DNA of 64,000 nt from DATBGZ01 sp036557785. GTDB lineage: Bacteria; Actinomycetota; Actinomycetes; Mycobacteriales; Micromonosporaceae. The position numbers and the translations under genes are program-made. The notes under the pieces were generated by a model. The model did not search any database and was not told where the DNA came from. It worked only from the letters and a program-made list of their open reading frames with translations. Positions 33,546 to 43,352 of this stretch are shown here, one piece after another. How positions within the stretch are numbered: position 1 is the stretch's first letter; each line of letters opens with the position of its first letter. The stretch lies in assembly GCA_036557785.1 (NCBI GenBank), contig DATBGZ010000014.1, positions 1 to 64,000 on the forward strand. The letters run 5' to 3'.

Positions 33546-34952
33546 ATGGCGCAGAGACCGCTCGTCGTCGTCGCGAACAGACTGCCGGTGGATGAGACCG
33601 TCGCGGAGGACGGCACCGTCAGCTGGAAGCGCAGCCCAGGCGGCCTTGTCAGCGCGCTGAGCCCGGTGCTGCGCGACCGCACGGGCAGTTGGATCGGCTG
33701 GTCCGGGAAGATCGACACGACACCGCCCGTGCCCGATGTCGACGGGGTGCGCATGCGCACCGTGCCGCTCTCCGGCGCCGACTACGAGCACTACTACGAG
33801 GGCTACACCAACTCCACGCTGTGGCCGCTCTACCACGACGCGGTCCAGCCGCCGGCCTTCCACCGGCGCTGGTGGGAGGCGTACCAGCGGGTCAACCGCC
33901 GCTTCGCCGAGGTCACCGCGAAGTACGCGGAGCCGGGCGCGATCGTCTGGGTGCAGGACTATCACCTGCAGCTGGTTCCCGGCCTGCTGCGCTCGATGCG
34001 CGATGACCTGAGCATCGGCTTCTTCATGCACATCCCGTTCCCGCCCGAGGAGCTGTTCATGCAGCTGCCGAAGCGGGCCGACCTGTTGCGCGGGATTCTC
34101 GGCGCGGACCTCGTCGGCTTCCAGACCGCGGTCGGCGCGGACAACTTCGTACGCCTCGCGGCCCGGCTGCTCGACGCGCCGACCACGGGCGAGGCGGAGG
34201 GCGGCGGCTGCATCGAGATCGACGGCCGTACCGTGTTGGCCCGCCCGTTCCCGATCTCGATCGACGTCGCTGAGATGGAGGAACTCGGCCGGCGACCGGA
34301 TGTGATCGAGCGGGCCCGCCGGCTGCGCGCGGATCTCGGCGATCCCGGGCGGGTCGTCCTGGGCGTGGACCGGCTGGACTACACCAAGGGCATCGAGCAC
34401 CGGATCAAGGCATACCGCGAGCTGCTCGTCGAGGGTCGGGTCAAGGTCCAGGACACCGTGATGGTCCAGGTCGCCGTGCCCAGCCGGGAACGGGTCGAGC
34501 ATTACAAGATCCTTCGGGACAAGGTCGAGCGGGAGGTCGGCCGCATCAATGGCGAGTTCGGACGCGTCGGCGTACCCGCGGTGCACTACCTCAACCAGTC
34601 GTTCGACCGCGAGGAGATCGCGGCGCTCTACCTCGCCGCCGACGTGATGGTGGTGACCGCGCTGCGCGACGGGATGAACCTGGTCGCCAAGGAGTACATC
34701 GCGACCAGGACCGACAACGGTGGCGCGCTCGTGCTCAGCGAATTCACGGGCGCCGCAGCCGAACTCTCCGAGGCGTACCTGATCAACCCGCACGACCTCG
34801 ACGGTCTCAAGGAAGCGATCATGCGGGCGCTGGAGGCGCCGCCGACCGAGACGCGGGCCCGCATGCGCGCGATGCGGCGTCACGTGCGCGCCCACGACGT
34901 GCAGGCCTGGGCCCGTTCCTACCTGCGCGCATTGGACCAGCGCGACCGCTGA
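33546..34952 (+). CDS. otsA: Trehalose-6-phosphate synthase
   Basis: 468-residue GT20 glycosyltransferase that joins UDP- or GDP-glucose to glucose-6-phosphate. Typical segments are VVVANRLPV at the N-terminus, the acceptor-site GLVSAL and WIGWSG, WVQDYHLQLVP, HIPFPPEELF, the phosphate/nucleotide site VDRLDYTKGI and TALRDGMNLVAKEY with the donor-binding Asp and Glu. ATG 33546 lies behind two purine-rich GGAGG-like sites. It is divergent from the ABC exporter operon and convergent overall with otsB. Confidence 0.95.
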   Translation: MAQRPLVVVANRLPVDETVAEDGTVSWKRSPGGLVSALSPVLRDRTGSWIGWSGKIDTTPPVPDVDGVRMRTVPLSGADYEHYYEGYTNSTLWPLYHDAVQPPAFHRRWWEAYQRVNRRFAEVTAKYAEPGAIVWVQDYHLQLVPGLLRSMRDDLSIGFFMHIPFPPEELFMQLPKRADLLRGILGADLVGFQTAVGADNFVRLAARLLDAPTTGEAEGGGCIEIDGRTVLARPFPISIDVAEMEELGRRPDVIERARRLRADLGDPGRVVLGVDRLDYTKGIEHRIKAYRELLVEGRVKVQDTVMVQVAVPSRERVEHYKILRDKVEREVGRINGEFGRVGVPAVHYLNQSFDREEIAALYLAADVMVVTALRDGMNLVAKEYIATRTDNGGALVLSEFTGAAAELSEAYLINPHDLDGLKEAIMRALEAPPTETRARMRAMRRHVRAHDVQAWARSYLRALDQRDR

Positions 34953-35004
34953 TCCACAGGCACTTTTCGCCAACCGGAGGCTGGTCCGGGCCGCGCGTTT
35001 TCCG

Positions 35005-35010
35005 TACTCT
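35005..35010 (+). promoter_or_regulatory. -10 box (TACTCT) of the acyl-CoA ligase gene
   Basis: TACTCT ends 9 nt before the GTG at 35020. No Shine-Dalgarno sequence fits, so a leaderless or nearly leaderless transcript is likely. Confidence 0.4.
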
Positions 35011-35019
35011 CGGGTAACC

Positions 35020-37008
<1,989 letters not shown>

Positions 37009-37044
37009 CCCCCGCCCCCGCCCCCGCCCCCGCCCCCGCCCCCG
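37009..37044. repeat. Hexanucleotide microsatellite (CCCCCG)x6
   Basis: Six perfect CCCCCG units directly follow the TGA of the acyl-CoA ligase gene, then decay into CCCTCC and GCC triplets up to about 37062. Confidence 0.95.
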
Positions 37045-37071
37045 CCCTCCGCCGCCGCCGCCCTCCTCGTT

Positions 37072-37127
37072 GATCTAGGGCGTAGGACCGTGGTTTGATC
37101 TCCGACCACGGTCGTACGCCCTAGATC
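37072..37127. terminator. Long GATC-bounded hairpin between convergent genes
   Basis: Arms of 23 nt (37072-37094 and 37105-37127) pair with one mismatch around a 10-nt loop (TTGATCTCCG). The arms start GATCTAGGGCGTA and end with GATC. It separates the ligase gene from the convergent MocR gene and can serve both as a terminator. Similar layout to 29513-29560. Confidence 0.8.
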
Positions 37128-37147
37128 GCTGCGCGGGTGTGGGGCGG

Positions 37148-38623
37148 TCAGGCCACGAGCGAGGGCGGAGTCCACTGGGCGGGGCGGGCCCGGGCGAGGT
37201 CGGCGTGCGCGGCGGCCAGGCGGCGTACGGCCTCCACGAGGTCGGCCTCGGGGAGCGTGAAGGGCAGGCGGAAGAAGCGTTCGAGCGTTCCGGCGACCCC
37301 GAAGGACGGACCGGGCGCCAAGCGGACGCCATGCTCGAGGGCGGCCTGCGCGAGCGCCGTGGAGACGGGGGCGTCCAGCTCCACCCACAGGCTCAACCCA
37401 CCCGCCGGCAGTCGGAACATCCACTGTGGAAGGTGCCTGCGCAGCGCGTCGACGAGGGTGTCGCGGCGCAGCTGCAGTTGGGCGCGACGCATGGGGATGA
37501 TCTCGTTCGCGCGGTCCAGCAGATGCGCCGCGACGAGCTGGTCCAGCACCGGGCCCGCCATGTCGACCGTGACCCGCAGCGCCGAGAGTCGGGCGATGAC
37601 GGGCACGGCCGCCCGGATCCACCCGACCCGCAGGCCACCCCAGTACGGCTTGCTCATCCCCCCGACGGTGAGCACCCGGGCGTGCGGGTCGAAGACGGCG
37701 ACCGGCTCCGCGCCCGCATCCGCCGACCGTTCACTGAAGGACAGGTCCACAAAGGACTCGTCGACGATCAGGTCGGTCCCAGCCCGGTGCGCGACCGTCG
37801 GCAGGAGCGCGCGAAGCCGTTGCGGCATCACGTGTCCGGTCGGGTTCTGGAACTCGGGAATCAGGTAGGCGACGGCCGGACGGCTCGACCGCACCTCCGC
37901 GAGCAACAGATCCTCCTCCCACCCGGCTGCGGGGTCCAGGTTGGTGGTGACGAGGCGCGCCCGGTGGCCCGGCACCGCAGCGAGCACGTTGGGGTAGGTC
38001 GGCGACTCGACGAGCACGCTCTGACCCGGGCCGACCAGCAGACGCAGGATCAGGTCGACCGCGTGCTGCACCCCGCTTGTGACGAGGATCTGGTCGCTCG
38101 TCGTGGGCAGCCCCCGTTGCGTGAAGGCGGTCGCGATCCGCTCTCGCAGATCCGGCAGGCCCGACGGGTGGTAGCCGGCGCGGGTGGCGTAGCTCGGTAG
38201 CTCCTCGACGGCCGCGGCGACTGCCGCCCCGAGCTGTTCCGGGGCACTCAACGCCGCACAGCCCAGGTCGAGCATGTCGCCGGCCTCTTGGGGCATCAGC
38301 CCTGAGGTACCGACGCGCTGACCGGGTGGCAGCGCGGTGAAGCTGCCGGCGCCGCGCCGGCTGGTCAGGTGGCCCGACTCGCGCAGCTCGCGGTAGGCGG
38401 CGGTCACGGTCGTACGGCTGACCCGAAGCGCCTCGGCGAGTTCCCGCTCCGCGGGCAGCCGAACCCCGAGCGGCACCCGACCGTCGCGCAGCAGCCCGCG
38501 CACGCCCGCCGCGAGGGCCGCGTACTCGGGCAGCCGACCCCCGTGCCGGGTGGCGGGAGTGGTCCGCCACTGGTCGAGCAGGCGCACCAGGTGGCCTCCT
38601 CGAATGATGCTCACCATGGCCAC
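37148..38623 (-). CDS. MocR-type regulator (GntR HTH fused to aminotransferase fold), YczR-like
   Basis: 491 residues. The N-terminal ~75-residue GntR winged helix includes GVRLPAERELAEALRVSRTTVTAAYRELR (read as LPAERELAEALRVS and RTTVTAAYRELRESG). A linker leads to a fold-type I aminotransferase-like domain (about 110-490) with the PLP lysine in MSKPYWGGLRVGWI and the nucleotide-like pocket DESFVDL. MocR proteins sense PLP or its adducts. The divergent neighbour encodes YczE, and this pairing is the known arrangement of the YczR subgroup. It should bind the shared 53-nt intergenic region. Confidence 0.88.
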   Translation of the reverse strand: MAMVSIIRGGHLVRLLDQWRTTPATRHGGRLPEYAALAAGVRGLLRDGRVPLGVRLPAERELAEALRVSRTTVTAAYRELRESGHLTSRRGAGSFTALPPGQRVGTSGLMPQEAGDMLDLGCAALSAPEQLGAAVAAAVEELPSYATRAGYHPSGLPDLRERIATAFTQRGLPTTSDQILVTSGVQHAVDLILRLLVGPGQSVLVESPTYPNVLAAVPGHRARLVTTNLDPAAGWEEDLLLAEVRSSRPAVAYLIPEFQNPTGHVMPQRLRALLPTVAHRAGTDLIVDESFVDLSFSERSADAGAEPVAVFDPHARVLTVGGMSKPYWGGLRVGWIRAAVPVIARLSALRVTVDMAGPVLDQLVAAHLLDRANEIIPMRRAQLQLRRDTLVDALRRHLPQWMFRLPAGGLSLWVELDAPVSTALAQAALEHGVRLAPGPSFGVAGTLERFFRLPFTLPEADLVEAVRRLAAAHADLARARPAQWTPPSLVA

Positions 38624-38632
38624 TCACCCCAG

Positions 38633-38692
38633 ATTGGCTATTGGCTTTGCCTGGCTGGTCCCCGATATTGGCATGCATGGCACTGCATGGCA
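38633..38692. promoter_or_regulatory. Direct-repeat region, likely MocR/YczR operator
   Basis: ATTGGC occurs three times in one orientation (38633, 38640, 38667) and TGCATGGCA twice (38674-38682 and 38684-38692). MocR regulators generally bind direct repeats between divergent genes, so this region is the obvious operator candidate. It reaches into the first codons of the yczE-like gene. Confidence 0.5.
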
Positions 38693-39372
38693 AGGCCACG
38701 CGCACGAGTCGTGCCGAGGCTGGCACCTCGCTCCCGCTGCGCATCCGCCCGGTGTTCCGGCTCGGCCAGCTCGCGGTCGGACTCGTGGCGTACGGCGTGA
38801 GCATGGGTTTGATGGTGGAGTCGCGGCTCGGCAACATGCCGTGGGACGTCTTCCACCAGGGCCTGGCCCGCCGTACGGGCCTGTCGATCGGGACCATCTC
38901 GATCATCGTGGGTGCGGTAGTGTTGCTGCTCTGGATTCCCCTGCGTCAACGCCCGGGCATCGGCACCGTGTCCAATGTGGTCGTCATCGGGCTCGCCGTG
39001 GACGCCGCCATCTGGGCGCTGCCGACCCCCTCGCCGCTGTGGGCACGGGTCCTGTATCTGGTCGCGGGGGTACTGCTCTGCGCGGTGGCGACCGGGCTCT
39101 ACGTCGGCCCCCGGCTCGGCCCCGGCCCCCGCGACGGCCTGATGACCGGGCTCGCCGCCCGCGGCCACTCGGTCCGGGTCGTCCGCACCGCCATCGAGAT
39201 CGTCGTGGTCGTGGTCGGCTTCCTGCTCGGCGGCACGCTGGGCGTCGGCACGCTCGTCTATGCCCTGGCCATCGGCCCACTCGTGCACATCACATTGCCG
39301 TTGTTCGCGATCCGCGTGCCTCGCACTCTGCCCACGCGATCGGATCCGGAGCCGGAGCCAGCCGGCGCGTGA
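38677..39372 (+). CDS. YczE-like integral membrane protein
   Basis: 231 residues with about five transmembrane helices. The conserved starts RLGQLAVGLVAYGVSMGLMV, LGNMPWDVFHQGL and the VGPRLGPGPRDGLMTGL loop are hallmarks of the YczE/YitT-like (DUF161-related) family. Its function is unproven; genes of this type are regularly adjacent to, and controlled by, a YczR-type MocR regulator. ATG 38677 is chosen by the ORF content; no Shine-Dalgarno sequence is visible and a start inside the next codons is possible. The C-terminal tail is Pro/Glu-rich. Confidence 0.82.
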   Translation: MALHGKATRTSRAEAGTSLPLRIRPVFRLGQLAVGLVAYGVSMGLMVESRLGNMPWDVFHQGLARRTGLSIGTISIIVGAVVLLLWIPLRQRPGIGTVSNVVVIGLAVDAAIWALPTPSPLWARVLYLVAGVLLCAVATGLYVGPRLGPGPRDGLMTGLAARGHSVRVVRTAIEIVVVVVGFLLGGTLGVGTLVYALAIGPLVHITLPLFAIRVPRTLPTRSDPEPEPAGA

Positions 39373-39442
39373 TGCTCCTCAAGTCCTCAGTGGACGATCG
39401 GTCCACTCATCAAGGCTCCATAAAGCACCGAGTTGCGCGACC

Positions 39443-40003
39443 TCATCGCTGAACTTTCGCGCTTCTGACCAAGTCTTTGGCCCGACGAGCGGGGGCCCGG
39501 GCTCCCCCCCGGACCAGCAGCTCCATGCCGGCGTCCGGGTTGAGCCCGAACCACGCCGCGGCCGCGTTCGCATCGACGTGCCGAATGAGCACGAAGCCAC
39601 GCCTGAGCGTCGGATGGTGCAGAGACAGCGATGCGTGGACGCCAACGCTCGCGGCCCACAAGGCGAGCAACGCCACGAGCTGTGCCAACAGCGGCACGGC
39701 GGCGGCGCGCCCCCAGCCGTGCAGGACGGCGACCACGCCCAGTGAACCGGCCAGGCATTCGGCCAGGAGCACCGCCGGCACGACGCGGCGACGCCACGCG
39801 GTGAGCCAGCGGCATGTGCGGTCGAGCGCTCGCGCGGTTTGCTCATCCACCGGCAGCATCACTGTCCACCGCCTCCATGATCGGAGGACGCAAACAGCCA
39901 CCGTACGCTCGGCGGTCCGACCATCGACAATGGACAGAGCCGCCGGGAGCAGCGCGCTCGCCCGGTCGCGGGGCACCCGCACATCGACCCTTTGCGGCAT
40001 CAC
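39443..40003 (-). CDS. Small membrane protein, paralogue A of a tandem pair
   Basis: 186 residues. Layout: a soluble N-terminal part (MMPQRVDVRVPRDRAS start, about 1-70), two hydrophobic helices (about 73-115), and a C-terminal domain that starts HHPTLRRGFVLIRHVD and continues with AAAAWFGLNPDAGMELLVRG. I do not recognise the family. Paralogue B at 40406-40963 shares 28 identical N-terminal residues and the C-terminal motif, while the middle differs. The start is a GTG-ATG pair; a TAGCCT box lies 7 nt upstream, suggesting leaderless translation. A mainly cytoplasmic protein held by a hairpin anchor is the simplest picture. Confidence 0.7.
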   Translation of the reverse strand: MMPQRVDVRVPRDRASALLPAALSIVDGRTAERTVAVCVLRSWRRWTVMLPVDEQTARALDRTCRWLTAWRRRVVPAVLLAECLAGSLGVVAVLHGWGRAAAVPLLAQLVALLALWAASVGVHASLSLHHPTLRRGFVLIRHVDANAAAAWFGLNPDAGMELLVRGGARAPARRAKDLVRSAKVQR

Positions 40004-40136
40004 GGCACCAAGGCTATTGCCCCTGGTCCCGCGGCGCCAAGAAGCGAACGCTCGTGAACGTCGCCGCCTCCGCCGGATACCAGGTACTCAAGACCCGGGT
40101 TCGCCGCCGGCTCGGGCCGTCATCGAGTACAGAGAA
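39917..40136. repeat. 220-bp direct repeat, copy 1 (5' end and promoter of paralogue A)
   Basis: Matches 40877-41096 at an exact offset of 960 nt with about three mismatches (near 39944, 40026 and 40092). It covers the first ~28 codons of the gene and 133 nt upstream, including the TAGCCT box at 40011-40016. Similarity falls sharply on both sides. Confidence 0.93.
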
Positions 40137-40405
40137 GACGCCGGCGTCAGGTAAGCACCGCCTACCTAGCAGAGCCTTCGCATGGACGTCCATCGCCTGA
40201 CCTCATCTCATCCATGGACGACTGGGCGGCTGGGCCTCTTCTGATCTTGACCTGCCCGATCGCCCTGTCTGGGCGAGGGCGTGCGACCGTCACGGCGCTG
40301 AGCAACGCGACCTCGACCAGGGCACCCTGATTGCCGCCGTCGCACGGCCTCGCCACTGGCTGACTGGGCCCGGTTCGGGCTGGCCAAGACCCAGAGGGGA
40401 GAAGG
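40137..40405. other. Intergenic stretch with no convincing gene
   Basis: Between the shared promoter of paralogue A and the end of paralogue B. It contains a perfect 12-bp palindrome, ATGGACGTCCAT, at 40182-40193. Open frames here do not show the strong third-position G/C bias of neighbouring genes, so I call none. Confidence 0.6.
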
Positions 40406-40963
40406 TCAGCCTGCTTCGCGCGTAACCTGGCGGCCGCTTGCGCCTCGGCTCGGCGGCGGTTGCCCGCGGATCAGCAGCTCCATGCCGGCGTCCGGGTTGA
40501 GCGCCCGCCACGCGGCGGCGGCTCGCCCGTCGACATCGCGAATGAGCAGGTAGCGACGACTGAGCGTCGGGTGATGCCGAGACTGCGACTGCATAACCGA
40601 GATGCTCGTGACCAACCTTGCCACCGATTGCACGAGTCCCACGGCAGCGAGCAGGGCGACTCCCCGTCCCGAGTCGAAGAGCACCCCGACGACGACCGCG
40701 ACCACCGCAGCCAGACACATGGCCGCCAGCCCGGCCGGCTCCACGCGGCGACGCAACATCTTCCACAGGCCGCAGGTACGCTCAATGTTCTGCGCGGTCG
40801 ATTCGTCGACCGGCAGCAGCACCGTCCGAGGCCTCCGCGATCCGATACAGCAGGCAGCCACCGTCCGGTCTGTCGGCCGACCATCGACAATGGACAGAGC
40901 CGCTGGGAGCAGCGCGCTCGCCCGGTCGCGGGGCACCCGCACATCGACCCTTTGCGGCATCAC
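40406..40963 (-). CDS. Small membrane protein, paralogue B of a tandem pair
   Basis: 185 residues, same layout as paralogue A: N-terminal soluble part, two hydrophobic helices (about 75-118; AAMCLAAVVAVVVGVLF is the first), then HHPTLSRRYLLIRDVD and AAAAWRALNPDAGMELLIRG. The C-terminal motif is well kept while the helices and the 30 residues before them differ strongly from paralogue A. Start GTG-ATG as in A, with the same TAGCCT box at 40971-40976. Family unknown to me; the retained C-terminal domain and variable anchor suggest the soluble part carries the function. Confidence 0.7.
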   Translation of the reverse strand: MMPQRVDVRVPRDRASALLPAALSIVDGRPTDRTVAACCIGSRRPRTVLLPVDESTAQNIERTCGLWKMLRRRVEPAGLAAMCLAAVVAVVVGVLFDSGRGVALLAAVGLVQSVARLVTSISVMQSQSRHHPTLSRRYLLIRDVDGRAAAAWRALNPDAGMELLIRGQPPPSRGASGRQVTREAG

Positions 40964-41096
40964 GGCACCAAGGCTATTGCCCCTGATCCCGCGGCGCCAA
41001 GAAGCGAACGCTCGTGAACGTCGCCGCCTCCGCCGGATACCAGGTACTCAAAACCCGGGTTCGCCGCCGGCTCGGGCCGTCATCGAGTACAGAGAA
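40877..41096. repeat. 220-bp direct repeat, copy 2 (5' end and promoter of paralogue B)
   Basis: Copy of 39917-40136. It includes the first ~28 codons of paralogue B and its upstream region with the TAGCCT box at 40971-40976. Confidence 0.93.
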
Positions 41097-41126
41097 AGTG
41101 TCGGCATCAGGATAAATGCAGCCGAG

Positions 41127-41306
41127 CTACCGCTCACCGTCGCGCCGCTCACGGTCACGCCGCCCGAGCGTCGCCGCCAGGTAGGGCAAGAGGAGCATCG
41201 AGCTTGCGAGAAACGTCGCGAGCGACCAGTTGATCAGACCAAGGACGGCCGCGAGTCCGGACAAGCCCCAGCCACCAACCCCGGTAATGAACAGAACCTT
41301 CTTCAT
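41127..41306 (-). CDS. Small (59-aa) two-helix membrane peptide
   Basis: ATG at 41306 to TAG at 41127-41129. The product starts MKKVLFITGVGGWGLSGLAA, has a second hydrophobic segment (SLATFLASSMLLLPYLAATL) and ends in a charged tail (RRDRERRDGER). This hydrophobic-then-charged design and the two-lysine start are typical of real small membrane proteins. It lies directly upstream of paralogue B on the same strand (163 nt gap including the shared promoter), so it is probably a separate transcript. Function unknown. The codon bias is weaker than for larger genes, so confidence is moderate. Confidence 0.5.
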   Translation of the reverse strand: MKKVLFITGVGGWGLSGLAAVLGLINWSLATFLASSMLLLPYLAATLGRRDRERRDGER

Positions 41307-41415
41307 ACGTCAGATCACAATCTGCCCGTTGGCGTTGTATCAATAGCACAATCCGGGCGAGAACCTCGTCTCATCGATGGATCAAGGGGACCGCCGAGGT
41401 CCGTCTGACTTTGCC

Positions 41416-41832
41416 CTACCCGGTGGCCTCGTCGTAGGCGAGAGCCAGGCACGCGAGCAGGGCATCGTCCACATCGTCCGGCCCGTGCAGACGGATCACG
41501 CTCCAGACCCGGTCCGACGAGATCCGCTGGCTGCGCACGACCGTGGGGTGGTCGGCGGCGTGTGTCGCGAGGACGTTGATGGACAGCGCCCGCGCCATGG
41601 GCCGGATCTCGGCGAACTTCCGGTCGCTCTTGAGGAACACGCCCACGCCGACGGCGTCCACGTGCACAGGGCCGAGGGTCGCGAGGTGGGCCATGATCGC
41701 TTCGTAGGCCGCGCGCTGCGCCGGTGGTCGACCGGCGAATGTCTGGTCGACCGTACCGGCGGGAGCGCACACGTGCGACTGGTTCGCACGCTCGAACTCC
41801 CGATCGCAGGCGGGGCACACCCATCGAGCCAT
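41416..41832 (-). CDS. DUF5655-domain protein with zinc-finger N-terminus
   Basis: 138 residues. The N-terminus has CPAC-DREFERANQSHVC, which gives three Cys and one His for a small zinc site. The remainder (about 28-138) has TFAGRPPAQRAAYEAIMAHL, GPVHVDAVGVGVFLKSDRKF and the closing LHGPDDVDDALLACLALAYDEA, matching DUF5655. This family is widespread and has no established function. It is the last gene of the his operon by position: its ATG lies 1 nt after the hisF stop, so the two should be translationally coupled. Confidence 0.8.
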   Translation of the reverse strand: MARWVCPACDREFERANQSHVCAPAGTVDQTFAGRPPAQRAAYEAIMAHLATLGPVHVDAVGVGVFLKSDRKFAEIRPMARALSINVLATHAADHPTVVRSQRISSDRVWSVIRLHGPDDVDDALLACLALAYDEATG

Positions 41833-41833
41833 G

Positions 41834-42595
41834 TCAGCGGATGGGGTGGCCGGCGGCGCGCAGGGAGTCCTTCACCTCGGCGATCGTGACCTCACCGAAG
41901 TGGAACACGCTCGCGGCGAGCACGGCGTCGGCTCCGGCGGTAACGGCGGGGGCGAAGTCCGCGACCACGCCGGCGCCGCCGGAGGCGATGACCGGCACCG
42001 TCACCTCGCGCCGGACGGCCGCGATGAGCGGCAGGTCGAAGCCGTCCTTGGTGCCGTCGCGGTCCATCGAGTTGAGCAGGATCTCGCCGGCGCCGAGCTC
42101 GCAGGCCTGCGCAGCCCACGCGACGGCGTCCAGCCCGGTCCCGCGGCGGCCGCCGTGCGTGGTCACCTCGAAGCCGCTGGCGACTCCGGTGACCCGCCTT
42201 ACGTCCAGCGAGAGGGTGAGCACCTGCCGACCGAAGCGCTCGGCGATCTCCGCCACCAGGTCCGGCCGAGCGATCGCGGCCGTGTTGAGGCCGACCTTGT
42301 CCGCGCCTGCGCGCAGCAGAATGTCCACATCGGACACCGTACGGACGCCGCCGCCGACCGTCAGCGGGATGAAGACGGTCTCGGCGGTCCGGCGGACGAC
42401 GTCCAGCATGACGGCCCGTTCGTCGGAGGAGGCCGTGACGTCCAGGAAGACCAGCTCGTCCGCCCCGGCCGCGTCGTACGCGGCGGCGAGCTCGACCGGG
42501 TCCCCGGCGTCGCGCAGGTTGCGGAAGTTGACGCCCTTCACCACGCGCCCGGCGTCCACGTCCAGGCAGGGGATGACGCGAACGGCCACCGTCAT
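41834..42595 (-). CDS. hisF: Imidazole glycerol phosphate synthase subunit HisF
   Basis: 253-residue (beta/alpha)8 cyclase that, with HisH, converts PRFAR and ammonia to imidazole glycerol phosphate and AICAR. The catalytic Asp residues are in VIPCLDVDAGRVVKG (first) and LLNSMDRDGTKDG (second). Other landmarks are LTVGGGVRT, VIASGGAG and the phosphate-binding ends. The ATG at 42595 begins MTVAVRVIPCLD. It follows priA by 28 nt and ends 1 nt before the DUF5655 gene. Confidence 0.96.
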   Translation of the reverse strand: MTVAVRVIPCLDVDAGRVVKGVNFRNLRDAGDPVELAAAYDAAGADELVFLDVTASSDERAVMLDVVRRTAETVFIPLTVGGGVRTVSDVDILLRAGADKVGLNTAAIARPDLVAEIAERFGRQVLTLSLDVRRVTGVASGFEVTTHGGRRGTGLDAVAWAAQACELGAGEILLNSMDRDGTKDGFDLPLIAAVRREVTVPVIASGGAGVVADFAPAVTAGADAVLAASVFHFGEVTIAEVKDSLRAAGHPIR

Positions 42596-42623
42596 GCCGG
42601 CCCCACCCAGCTTCGCCCGCCCG

Positions 42624-43352
42624 TCACGGCTGACCGCGCAGGACGGCCAGGGCCGAGGCGACGGTGAACGCTCCCGCATACAGTGCCTTGCCCGCGATCA
42701 CGCCCTCCACACCGAGCGGCTCCAGGCCAGCGAGCACGCGCAGGTCGTCCAGTGTGGAGACCCCACCCGAGGCGATCACGGCGGCCGGGGTGCGGGCACA
42801 GACGTCGCGCAGCAGGTCGACGTTGGGCCCCCGCAATGTGCCGTCCTTGAGGATGTCGGTCACCACGTAACGCGCGCAGCCGGCCTTGTCCAACCGCGAC
42901 AGCACCTCATAGAGGTCGCCGCCGTCCCGGGTCCAGCCGCGCGCCGAGAGCGTACGGCCGCGCACATCGAGCCCGATCGCCACCCGGTCGCCGTACTCCC
43001 CGATGACCCGGTCGCACCACGGGGGATCCTCCAGGGCGGCGGTGCCGATGTTGACCCGAGCCGCGCCCGTGGCCAGGGCCGCGGAGAGCGAGACATCGTC
43101 GCGGATCCCTCCGGAGAGCTCCACCTTCACGTCCAGGCGCGCGATGACCGAGGCGAGCAGCGGGGCATTGGAGCCCCGACCGAAGGCGGCGTCGAGGTCG
43201 ACCAGGTGGATCCACTCGGCACCGTCGGCCTGCCAGGCCAGCGCCGCCTCCAACGGGTCGCCGTACGAGGTCTGCGAGCCGGCCTCGCCCTGCACCAGGC
43301 GCACGGCCCGGCCACCGGCGACGTCGACGGCCGGCAGCAGCACCAGCGTCAT
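42624..43352 (-). CDS. priA: PriA, bifunctional HisA/TrpF isomerase
   Basis: 242-residue (beta/alpha)8 isomerase. The N-terminus LLPAVDVAGGRAVRLVQGEAG carries the catalytic Asp, and VVTDILKDGTLRGPN the second Asp. In actinobacteria this protein is normally PriA, which acts on both ProFAR (histidine) and phosphoribosylanthranilate (tryptophan). No trpF is visible here, which is consistent, though the tryptophan activity cannot be confirmed from sequence alone. Its ATG overlaps the hisH stop by 4 nt. Confidence 0.92.
   Translation of the reverse strand: MTLVLLPAVDVAGGRAVRLVQGEAGSQTSYGDPLEAALAWQADGAEWIHLVDLDAAFGRGSNAPLLASVIARLDVKVELSGGIRDDVSLSAALATGAARVNIGTAALEDPPWCDRVIGEYGDRVAIGLDVRGRTLSARGWTRDGGDLYEVLSRLDKAGCARYVVTDILKDGTLRGPNVDLLRDVCARTPAAVIASGGVSTLDDLRVLAGLEPLGVEGVIAGKALYAGAFTVASALAVLRGQP

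Noticed and set aside
37009..37062. CRISPR or origin-like repeats in the CCCCCG stretch
   Set aside because: Simple microsatellite without spacers or unwinding-type AT-rich DNA.
41155..41349. Alternative minus-strand frame overlapping the 59-aa peptide gene
   Set aside because: Its product lacks a coherent hydrophobic pattern, while the shifted frame from 41306 does.
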